64,000 bases of DNA, taken from contig NZ_JAAGWG010000018.1 of the NCBI RefSeq assembly GCF_010682065.1, positions 23,979-87,978 on the forward strand, given 5' to 3'. Every line of letters begins with the position of its first letter. The first letter of the stretch is position 1. The DNA is from Blastococcus saxobsidens (GTDB taxonomy: Bacteria; Actinomycetota; Actinomycetes; Mycobacteriales; Geodermatophilaceae). The notes under the pieces were generated by a model. It was not told the DNA's origin. It worked only from the letters and a program-made list of their open reading frames with translations, and did no database searches. This document shows, in pieces, positions 57,691 to 64,000 of this stretch. Made by a program: the position numbers and the translations under genes.

Positions 57691-57711
57691 TAATGACAAC
57701 CATTCCCAGTA
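57691..57711 (-). promoter_or_regulatory. Zur box upstream of aztD-aztC
   Basis: Minus strand TGGGAATGGTTGTCA (57708-57694) matches the actinobacterial Zur pattern TGaaAATgaTTttCA, with TACTGGG/CATTA extension. It lies about 50 bases before the aztD start, where it can block transcription under zinc sufficiency. The regulator is probably the gene at 39453. Confidence 0.75.
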
Positions 57712-57803
57712 AGCAGGGTCGCTGTGCTCCGCCGGCGGGGGTGTGCGGCTCCGGAGGGGGCGGTGCCGGGCGCCGCGTCGGCCGTGCGTGGTACCCATGA
57801 CGG

Positions 57804-58427
57804 GTGGTCGTGTGGAGTCTTCTGACGAGGGTGGTCGGCGCCGCGTTCCTGGCTGCCGTGCTCTTCGTCGGGTCCACGGCCCTGGCGATCTGGTGGACGG
57901 CGAGGCAGGACGCGCGCCCGGAGTCCGACGCGATCGTGGTGCTGGGATCGGCGCAGTACAACGGCGTCCCCTCCTCGATCTTCGAGGCCAGGCTGGAACA
58001 CGCGATCGACCTGTACGAGGCGGGCGTGGCCCCGGTGATCGTCACCGTCGGCGGCAAGGCCGCCGGTGACCAGTTCGCGGAGGCCGAGGCCGGCCGCGAC
58101 TACCTCGCGAGCGCCGGGGTGCCGGCCGACGCGCTGCTCGCCGTGCCCGAGGGTGTGGACACCCTGGAGAGCATGCGCGTGGTCGGGGCGGCCTTCGCCG
58201 AGCGCGGCTGGGAGCGGGCCGTGCTGGTGACCGACCCGTGGCACGCCATGCGCGCCGAGCGGATGGCCGAGGACGCCGGCATGGAGGCCGCCAGTTCCCC
58301 GACCCGTCAGGGCCCGGCCGTCCAGACCCGCGACACCCAGTTCCGCTACATCCTGCGGGAGACTGCTGCCTACCTGCTGTACCGCGTGACGGGCGAGAGC
58401 ATCGCCGGTGCGCCCGGCATCGGCTGA
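57804..58427 (+). CDS. YdcF/SanA-like (DUF218) membrane-anchored protein
   Basis: 207 residues from GTG 57804 (GTG 57810 possible). One N-terminal membrane helix, then the DUF218 fold: DAIVVLGSAQYNGVPSSIFE, IVTVGGKAAGDQFAEAEAG, RAVLVTDPWHAMRAERMAED. Members are linked to cell-envelope maintenance and bind nucleotide-like ligands, with no firm enzymatic role. Confidence 0.88.
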   Translation: MVVWSLLTRVVGAAFLAAVLFVGSTALAIWWTARQDARPESDAIVVLGSAQYNGVPSSIFEARLEHAIDLYEAGVAPVIVTVGGKAAGDQFAEAEAGRDYLASAGVPADALLAVPEGVDTLESMRVVGAAFAERGWERAVLVTDPWHAMRAERMAEDAGMEAASSPTRQGPAVQTRDTQFRYILRETAAYLLYRVTGESIAGAPGIG

Positions 58428-58441
58428 GAAGAGGGGCGACG

Positions 58442-58951
58442 GTGCTCGAACTGGGCAAGGCCGGCTCCGCCGGCACCGAGAGGGGTGTGACGCCGATCCT
58501 CCGCGACGGCGTCGTCGTCGCCACGCTGCGCGCCTCGGGGTGGAAGGAGGCGGCCACCGCGCGGATCGGCGACCGTGAGTGGATCTTCGCCAAGAGCAGG
58601 GGCGCGCTGACCGCCCGGTGGAGCGAGGACCCGGAGGACACCGCACGCATGCGCGCCCGGCAGACCTCCTTCTGGAAGAGCACCTGGGTCGCCGAGCTCG
58701 ACGGGCGGCCGGTGGAGGTCACGTCGACCTCGATGTGGAAGAGCACCCACCGGTTCGCCAGCGGTGGCGTCCTGATCGCCGAGAGCGGCTCGACCGGCGG
58801 ATGGGGTCCGCGCCCCACCCTGTCCGCCGAGGACTCCCTGCCGCTGCACCAGCAGGTCTTCCTGCTGTGGATGGAGCTGGTCCTCCAGCGGCGCCACAAC
58901 GCGGCCGCCGGTGCGGCGACGGGCGTGGCCGTCTTCGGGTCGGGCAGCTGA
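58442..58951 (+). CDS. Conserved actinobacterial hypothetical protein
   Basis: 169 residues from GTG 58442 (GAGGGG upstream). The pattern of strands (PILRDGVVVATLRASGW, REWIFAKSRGALTARW, KSTWVAELDGRPVEV) and a final long helix is reminiscent of tubby/LURP-like barrels, a weak impression only. Its stop overlaps dnaG by one base, so it is cotranscribed with primase; a conserved link to dnaG is not known to me. Confidence 0.6.
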   Translation: MLELGKAGSAGTERGVTPILRDGVVVATLRASGWKEAATARIGDREWIFAKSRGALTARWSEDPEDTARMRARQTSFWKSTWVAELDGRPVEVTSTSMWKSTHRFASGGVLIAESGSTGGWGPRPTLSAEDSLPLHQQVFLLWMELVLQRRHNAAAGAATGVAVFGSGS

Positions 58952-60837
58952 TGGCCGGCCGAGGGCGCATCCGGGCCGCCGACATCGCGCTGGTACGGGA
59001 GCGCAGCAAGATCGACGAGATCGTCGGCGAGCACCTGCAGCTCAAGCGGGCCGGCGGCGGCAGCCTCAAGGGGCTCTGCCCGTTCCACGACGAGAAGTCG
59101 CCGTCGTTCCAGGTGACGCCGAGCAGAAATCTCTTCCATTGCTTCGGTTGTGGGGTCGGCGGCGACGTCATCTCCTTCGTCCAGCAGATCGACCACCTCT
59201 CCTTCGCCGAGGCGGTCGAGCTGCTGGCCAACCGGGCGAACATCGAGCTGAAGTACGAGGACGACGGCGGCCGGCCCACCGCCGGCCCCGACCGGGCCTC
59301 GGTCGGCCAGCGGGCGCGGCTGGTCGCGGCCAACACCGCCGCGGCCGCCTTCTACGCCGAGCAGCTCGGCACGCCCGAGGCGGCGCCGGCCCGCCAGTTC
59401 CTCGCCGACCGGGCCTTCGACCGGCAGGCGGCCCTGGACTTCGGCTGCGGCTACGCGCCCGGCGGCTGGGACGGGCTCACCCGGCACCTGCGGGCGAAGG
59501 GCTTCACCCAGGCCGAGCTGGTCACCGGCGGGCTGGCCAAGGAGTCCTCCCGCGGCACGCTGATCGACCGGTTCCACCGGCGGCTGGTCTGGCCGATCCG
59601 GGACATCACCGGCGACGTCATCGGCTTCGGCGCCCGCAAGCTCATGGACGACGACCCCGGCCCCAAGTACCTCAACACGCCCGAGACGCCGCTCTACAAG
59701 AAGAGCTCGGTGCTCTACGGCATCGACCGGGCCAAGCGGGACATCGCGAAGCGCCACCAGGCCGTCGTCGTCGAGGGCTACACCGACGTGATGGCCTGCC
59801 ACCTGGCCGGTGTGACGACGGCGGTGGCCTCCTGCGGCACCGCGTTCGGCGCCGAGCACATCGGCGTGCTGCGCCGGCTGCTCATGGACCAGGACGAGTT
59901 CCGCGGCGAGGTCGTCTACACCTTCGACGGCGACGCGGCGGGCCAGGCCGCGGCCATGAAGACCTTCGCCGAGGACCAGCGGTTCGTCGGGCAGACCTTC
60001 GTCGCCGTCGAGCCGAACGGCAACGATCCGTGCGAGCTGCGCCAGGAGCACGGCGACGCCGCTGTCCGCGACCTCGTCGCCCGCCGGACGCCGCTGATCG
60101 CCTTCGTGCTTCGGACGACGCTGGCCGGCTACGACCTGGACACCGTCGAGGGTCGGGTGGCCGCGCTGGAGAAGACTGTGCCGCTGGTCGCCGGGATCAA
60201 GGACCACGCGCTGCGGCCGGCCTACGCCCGTGAGCTGGCCGGGATGATCGGCAACACCGACGAGGCCGAGGTGCAGGAGCGCGTGCGCCGGCTCACCGCG
60301 GACGGCGGCGGGACGCAGTCACGGGGGAGGCCGCGGGCGCCCAAGCGGACCCCGGACGACGCCGCGATCGCCGTCGAGCGGGAGGCGGTGAAGGCCGCGC
60401 TGCAGGTGCCCGAGTACGCCGGGCCCACGTTCGACGCCATCCCGCCGAGCGCCTTCACCGACCCCGACTACGCAGCGGTCGCCAGGGCGGTCGCCGGGGC
60501 CGGGGGAGCCGCGGGGGCCACCGTGACCGGGGCGGCCTGGCTGGACGAGCTCGCCGCGCACTGCGACCGGGACAGCGCCCGCGCGCTGCTCACCGCGCTG
60601 GCGGTGGAGCCGATGCGTTCGGTCACCGGGGAGTCCGACCCCACCTACGTCAGCGCGATCCTGGCGCGGCTGCAGGAGATGGCGACGGTCCGCGAGATCG
60701 CCGGGATCAAGGGCCGGCTGCAGCGGATGAACCCTGTGGAGCAGGCCGACGACTACATGAAGGCGTTCAAGCAGCTCATGGACCTGGAGCAGCTGGCCAT
60801 CTCGCTGCGCAAGCGCGCCGTCGGGGGGCTGGGATGA
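58951..60837 (+). CDS. dnaG: DNA primase
   Basis: 628 residues. Zinc finger CPFHDEKSPSF and HCFGCG (about 45-70), RNA polymerase domain, TOPRIM with VVVEGYTDVMACHLAG and YTFDGDAAGQAAAMKTF, and a C-terminal helicase-interacting domain. It makes RNA primers for replication. A Gly/Arg-rich linker precedes the C-terminal domain. dgt, often next to dnaG in actinobacteria, is absent here. Confidence 0.97.
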   Translation: MAGRGRIRAADIALVRERSKIDEIVGEHLQLKRAGGGSLKGLCPFHDEKSPSFQVTPSRNLFHCFGCGVGGDVISFVQQIDHLSFAEAVELLANRANIELKYEDDGGRPTAGPDRASVGQRARLVAANTAAAAFYAEQLGTPEAAPARQFLADRAFDRQAALDFGCGYAPGGWDGLTRHLRAKGFTQAELVTGGLAKESSRGTLIDRFHRRLVWPIRDITGDVIGFGARKLMDDDPGPKYLNTPETPLYKKSSVLYGIDRAKRDIAKRHQAVVVEGYTDVMACHLAGVTTAVASCGTAFGAEHIGVLRRLLMDQDEFRGEVVYTFDGDAAGQAAAMKTFAEDQRFVGQTFVAVEPNGNDPCELRQEHGDAAVRDLVARRTPLIAFVLRTTLAGYDLDTVEGRVAALEKTVPLVAGIKDHALRPAYARELAGMIGNTDEAEVQERVRRLTADGGGTQSRGRPRAPKRTPDDAAIAVEREAVKAALQVPEYAGPTFDAIPPSAFTDPDYAAVARAVAGAGGAAGATVTGAAWLDELAAHCDRDSARALLTALAVEPMRSVTGESDPTYVSAILARLQEMATVREIAGIKGRLQRMNPVEQADDYMKAFKQLMDLEQLAISLRKRAVGGLG

Positions 60838-61388
60838 GCGTGCTGGACGCCCTGCGGCGCCGGTTCGCCGGACCACCGGAGCCGGTGCGGGCCGCGGTCA
60901 CCGACCCGGACGAGCGGGTGCTCGCCTGGGGCGCGCTGACGCGCGAGGCAGGCTGGCTGGTGGCCACGTCCCGGGGGCTGCGGACCGTCGGTGCCGGCGG
61001 GGCGGCGGACGTGCTGCCCTGGCACGAGGTGGGTTCCGCGCGATGGGCAGGGACCAACGACGGCGGTGGCAGCTTCACGGTGACCCCGCTGGCCGAGGTC
61101 GAGCCCGGCGTCCAGGCGCGGCAGCCGGCGGTGCGGCACGTGCTCGCCGAGGCCGGTGAGCTGCCCGCCGTCGTGCGCAAGCGGGTGGACCAGACGGTCG
61201 TCAGCAGCCGCCGCTCACCCCTGCCCGGTGGCGGGGGAGTGCTGCTCGTGGCCCGCCGGGTGCCCGGTCAGGCCGCCCGCAAGTGGACCGTCGTCTTCGA
61301 CGACGACGCCGCCCGCAACGATCCCGTCGCCCGGGAGGTCGCGCGGGAGAAGCTCAGCGAGGCGCTGGCCACCGAGCAGCCGGGCTGA
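60834..61388 (+). CDS. Conserved hypothetical protein downstream of dnaG
   Basis: 184 residues, ATG overlapping the dnaG stop. N-terminal part contains ERVLAWGALTREAGWLVATS and LPWHEVGSARW, similar to PH-like or short actinobacterial proteins found after dnaG. The C-terminal half has VLLVARRVPGQAARKWTVVF. No catalytic motif. Cytoplasmic; function unknown. Confidence 0.7.
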   Translation: MSVLDALRRRFAGPPEPVRAAVTDPDERVLAWGALTREAGWLVATSRGLRTVGAGGAADVLPWHEVGSARWAGTNDGGGSFTVTPLAEVEPGVQARQPAVRHVLAEAGELPAVVRKRVDQTVVSSRRSPLPGGGGVLLVARRVPGQAARKWTVVFDDDAARNDPVAREVAREKLSEALATEQPG

Positions 61389-61401
61389 CCCGGGGCGCGC
61401 G

Positions 61402-61611
61402 TCAGCGCCGGGGCTCGCCGCCCATGCGGGCCTTGAGCGTGGAGACGGCGTCGTCGGCACGGGCCTGGGCCATGCCCGCGATGCTCTGCAGGCGCGGGTC
61501 GTCCTTGGCCTGCTCCCAGCCGCGACGGATCTGCTCGTAGCGCTCGTGGCCGGCACGTGCCCCGAGGACGTAACCAGCACCGAATCCGGCGAGGAACGAC
61601 AGTTTGGCCAT
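61402..61611 (-). CDS. YtxH-like small protein
   Basis: 69 residues. Short Gly-rich membrane segment (SFLAGFGAGYVLGARAGHER) followed by an amphipathic helical tail with Arg/Asp repeats, the layout of YtxH/general stress membrane proteins. Single gene convergent with the dnaG operon. Confidence 0.75.
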   Translation of the reverse strand: MAKLSFLAGFGAGYVLGARAGHERYEQIRRGWEQAKDDPRLQSIAGMAQARADDAVSTLKARMGGEPRR

Positions 61612-61752
61612 GGGGGTTCCTCCACAGGTGAACGCGCGATGAACGAGATCACGCTACCTGTGGCGCACAACGCTTCGCCGCCGGTGAGCCCTGCGCGAGG
61701 GCTCCTGGGGGGGTGGGGTACTCTCGTCGGGCCAGCGGGTCGCGCCCGCTGA

Positions 61753-61825
61753 TCCCCCGTAGCTCAATTGGCAGAGCATGCGACTGTTAATCGCAGGGTT
61801 ACTGGTTCAAGTCCAGTCGGGGGAG
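61753..61825 (+). tRNA. tRNA-Asn (GUU)
   Basis: 73 bases. Acceptor TCCCCCG/CGGGGGA, anticodon loop CTGTTAA between TGCGA and TCGCA (anticodon GTT), T arm ACTGG/CCAGT around TTCAAGT, discriminator G. CCA is not encoded. An integrase gene starts 110 bases downstream in the same orientation, so the 3' half is the probable attachment site of an integrated element. Confidence 0.96.
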
Positions 61826-61831
61826 CAAGCC

Positions 61832-61870
61832 AAGCCCCTGACCAGCGGAGACGCCGGTCAGGGGCTTTTC
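61832..61870 (+). terminator. Rho-independent terminator after tRNA-Asn
   Basis: AAGCCCCTGACC pairs exactly with GGTCAGGGGCTT (61856-61867), followed by TTC and a T-rich stretch. Textbook form, more so than most terminators in this window. Confidence 0.85.
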
Positions 61871-61893
61871 TATTGTCTCTGTCACACGGGTCA

Positions 61894-61913
61894 GGCACTC
61901 TTAAGGCACTCTT
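61894..61913 (+). repeat. Tandem direct repeat GGCACTCTT
   Basis: GGCACTCTT occurs at 61894-61902 and 61905-61913, 11 bases apart (one helical turn), between the tRNA and the integrase gene. Placement suggests arm-type binding sites for the integrase. Confidence 0.45.
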
Positions 61914-61935
61914 TACTTAGCGCCGGAGGTGCCTG

Positions 61936-63186
61936 GTGGGCCGTCCCCCGCTGCCGCTGGGCACCAGCGGCAAGGTCCTGTTCGCCACGCTGCCCAACGG
62001 CCGGGTCAAGGCCCGGGTCAAGTTTCGCGACTACGACGGCAGGGTCCGATTGGTGTCCAAGGTGGGGCCTTCGCGCGCCGCCGCCGAACGGGCGCTAAAA
62101 GCCGAGTGCACCAGCCGCCAGGCGCCCGGCGGCGTCGGCGCCCTCACTGCCGCGACACGAATGGCCACGTTGGCCGATGCCTGGATCGAGGCCGACCACG
62201 GCTGGTCGACCGGCACGCAGCGCACCTACCGCTCGGTGGTCAGCAAGCAGGTCAAGCCGGCCCTCGGTCAACTCTGCATCCGCGAGGTGACCCCCGGCGT
62301 GATCAGCCGGGCGCTGGCCGCCATCGCCAAGAGCAGCGGACCGGGGGCGGCCAAGACCGCGCGGGCGTGCCTTTCCGGGATGTTCACGATGGCGATCCGG
62401 GACGGCGCCGCCGCGGTCAACCCGGTCCGCGACGCCACTGCCAAGATCAGTACCGGCAAGCGAGCGCCGCGTGCCCTGACTGCGGCAGAGACCGGACGAC
62501 TCGTCGAGCTGTTCCGGACCAGCGACCGCGCGGTCCAGATCGACTTGCCCGACATCGTCGACTGGATGCTCGCCACCGGCTGCCGGATCGGCGAAGGGCT
62601 GGCCCTGCGGTACGGCACCAACGGCGACGGGAAGCCGATCCTGGATCTCGAGGCCGGGACCTGGGAGGTGAACGCCACCGTGGTCCGCATTCCAGGCGCT
62701 GGGCTGACGGTCCAGCCGCGTCCGAAGACCACGGCCGGCTGGCGGATCATCGCGCTGCCCGAATTCGCCGTCCGGATGCTGGAGGACCGGCGGGCGAGTT
62801 CTCTCCGGCAGACGGACGCTGAGGTCGTATTCCCTCCGCCGCTGAACGGCGCCCTGCGGGATCCGTCGAACGTCTCAGGAGGCCTCCGCCAGTTGCTCGA
62901 CTCGTTCGAGTGTGAGACCTGCGGGGGAACGGGCTATCAGCTCGACAAGGACGGGTCCTTCAGGGCCGGGGCAGGTGGGCGACGCATCCGCTGCGAGGAG
63001 GGGCCCTGGTCGTGGGTCACCTCGCACACCTTCCGCAAGACCGTCGCCACGCGCCTCGACGAGGCCGGCCTCAGCCCGCGGCAGGTGGCCGACCAGTTGG
63101 GCCACGCCAACCCGTCGATGACCCTCGACGTCTACTTCGGCAGGCAGGTCGTCAGCGCCGAGGCAGCGCGGGTGCTGAACCGCTGA
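61936..63186 (+). CDS. int: Tyrosine recombinase (phage-type integrase) with Cys-rich insertion
   Basis: 416 residues from GTG 61936. N-terminal arm-binding part, SAM-like core-binding domain (MATLADAWIEADHGWST ...), catalytic domain with Arg in ATGCRIGEGLALR, HTFRKTVATRLDEAG (HxxR), LGHANPSM (His) and Tyr in LDVYFGR. Before HxxR there is an insertion with CETCGGTGYQLDKDG ... IRC, a DnaJ-like zinc knuckle, unusual in this family. It should insert and excise the element at tRNA-Asn. Confidence 0.93.
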   Translation: MGRPPLPLGTSGKVLFATLPNGRVKARVKFRDYDGRVRLVSKVGPSRAAAERALKAECTSRQAPGGVGALTAATRMATLADAWIEADHGWSTGTQRTYRSVVSKQVKPALGQLCIREVTPGVISRALAAIAKSSGPGAAKTARACLSGMFTMAIRDGAAAVNPVRDATAKISTGKRAPRALTAAETGRLVELFRTSDRAVQIDLPDIVDWMLATGCRIGEGLALRYGTNGDGKPILDLEAGTWEVNATVVRIPGAGLTVQPRPKTTAGWRIIALPEFAVRMLEDRRASSLRQTDAEVVFPPPLNGALRDPSNVSGGLRQLLDSFECETCGGTGYQLDKDGSFRAGAGGRRIRCEEGPWSWVTSHTFRKTVATRLDEAGLSPRQVADQLGHANPSMTLDVYFGRQVVSAEAARVLNR

Positions 63187-63241
63187 GCTGGATCGCCGTG
63201 AAGTCCTGGCACGACGGCGGGGCGGCGTTCACTGCCGCCGC

Positions 63242-63445
63242 TCACCCCGCTCGATCGGCGCGCCCTGCTTCCGCCTGCTCATGCAGCCACGCGGTCACGT
63301 CGGCGCGCCGGTAGACGACGCGTCGTCCCACACGGAAGCTGTGCGGCCCCGTGCCACGGTGCCGCCAGTACCTCAACGTGGAGACGGGCGAGCGCATGAT
63401 CAGGGCAACCTCGGCCGTGGTCAGCAGGTCATCGGCGTTGTCCAT
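63242..63445 (-). CDS. Excisionase-like HTH protein (MerR/HTH_17 type)
   Basis: 67 residues from ATG 63445 with AGAGAGG upstream. LLTTAEVALIMRSPVSTLRY and WRHRGTGPHSFRVGRRVVYR form the winged HTH of excisionase-type proteins, ending DVTAWLHEQ. It is convergent with int, 55 bases away, and likely steers excision or regulates the element. A longer frame to 63559 has no good start. Confidence 0.85.
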   Translation of the reverse strand: MDNADDLLTTAEVALIMRSPVSTLRYWRHRGTGPHSFRVGRRVVYRRADVTAWLHEQAEAGRADRAG

Positions 63446-63686
63446 GACGAACCTCTCTGGTCTCTTGACGCCGCCCGCGGGGAGGCCCTGCATCGCAAGG
63501 TAGGGCGAGGTATGGACAGCTCGTCTGCGCCGCGTATCGGTGGAGGCGAACGAAACCATGCACGTGATACGAACTGAGGTGTCCGCCTGACGAGAGGGTC
63601 ACTTCAACTGAGTCACCGCAACGAGGAGCCCTAGGGTTCGAACGGCAGCTGTGATGACGTGGCCGGGGTGGAAGGGGGCCTGCGCT

Positions 63687-63941
63687 ATGCCAGTGGGCCA
63701 GCACAGTGCGGCGGCATCGGCCTCGGGCTACCTGTACCAGACCTCATGGGCGCTCCTGGAATTGCTGCGTCAGGCGCCTCACCGGCCGGATCAGGCACTC
63801 ACGCTAGAAATGCACGACGACATCGCGTGGGAGGACGCGTCCGGAAACCCCACGGAGTTGCTTCAGGCGAAGCTGCACCGAAAGGCGAATGCCGGGCTTG
63901 GTGACAGGGATACGGACGTCTGGATGTCCCGCGTCAAGTAG
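63687..63941 (+). pseudogene. Truncated DUF4297/Cap4-like nuclease-domain protein
   Basis: 84 residues from ATG 63687 (ATG 63651 or 63654 possible). SAAASASGYLYQTSWALLEL, then LEMHDDIAWED and ELLQAKLHRK, resemble the N-terminus of dsDNA endonuclease domains found in anti-phage systems (GYxYQ...DDV...QxKxH). The frame stops at TAG (63939) after VWMSRVK, far short of such proteins, and what follows looks like another element. Family assignment is tentative. A Sec reading of this TAG is unlikely because the following frame is not conserved-looking. Confidence 0.5.
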
Positions 63942-64000
63942 TTGGCAGTTTTTCGGGATCGGGGAAGCTGGGGACGAGCGGGTCGGCGGCGCCAACGTGG
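63934..64000 (-). CDS. C-terminal end of a gene entering from the right, transposase-like
   Basis: The minus strand reads PLVPSFPDPEKLPTT and TGA at 63934-63936, open to the window edge. A terminal DPEKLPTT is something I associate with actinobacterial insertion-sequence transposases, from memory and not verified. It overlaps the stop of the truncated ORF, which suggests that insertion broke that gene. Confidence 0.35.
   Translation of the reverse strand, partial: HVGAADPLVPSFPDPEKLPTT

Larger units (their letters stand above)
61790..64000 (+). mobile_element. Left part of an integrated element at tRNA-Asn
   Basis: The tRNA-Asn 3' end (presumed att core) is followed by an integrase, a small excisionase-like gene and lower-GC, mosaic sequence with a truncated ORF and a possible transposase end. 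The right boundary is outside the window. The direct repeats at 61894-61913 fit integrase arm sites. The type (prophage, ICE or island) cannot be told. Confidence 0.7.

Noticed and set aside
63281..63577. Plus-strand ORF opposite the excisionase-like gene
   Set aside because: No ribosome binding site, no domain, and it is antisense to a clear HTH gene.

Overview
The window is high-GC actinobacterial chromosome (GC-rich third positions, GTG/TTG starts, leaderless promoters, mostly TGA stops). The best clue to the lineage is the selenocysteine tRNA at 6019-6114. Its anticodon reads CUA, so it should decode UAG, a recoding known from Geodermatophilus and Blastococcus. I therefore place it in Geodermatophilaceae by inference, without a phylogeny.

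0-12 kb: a truncated MFS exporter; a Clp-N/HTH pair; a guanidinium exporter behind a guanidine-III riboswitch; a quinone-oxidoreductase-like gene; a patatin gene broken by an in-frame TAG; then the selenium locus (selD, a WYL protein, tRNA-Sec(CUA), selA, selB); an enoyl-CoA hydratase and hemW. 11.8-15.6 kb: a DksA/TraR-like protein, then an ABC exporter with its own DesK/NarL-type two-component system.

15.6-41 kb is a conserved actinobacterial backbone: hrcA (with CIRCE), dnaJ and rsmE, then phoH (carrying a class-3-like intein), ybeY, a CorC-type protein, era, recO, uppS, a Fur/Zur regulator and glyS. It is split by a 12-kb block of transport genes: ybdD-cstA, a PhnDCE-like ABC operon, and a liv operon with a LivM-LivG fusion.

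42.8-52.5 kb looks like a catabolic cluster: a cupin dioxygenase-like protein, AraC and IclR regulators, a sugar-type ABC importer and two aldehyde dehydrogenases, one lacking the usual general-base Glu. 52.5-61.6 kb: an AbiEi-like protein, dusB, a zinc acquisition pair (aztD, aztC) behind a Zur box, a YdcF protein and dnaG.

61.75 kb to the end is the left part of an element inserted at a tRNA-Asn gene: integrase, excisionase-like protein, a truncated defence-like ORF, and what may be the end of a transposase. Several convergent gene pairs are separated by unusually long, near-perfect hairpins. No rRNA or CRISPR array was seen.
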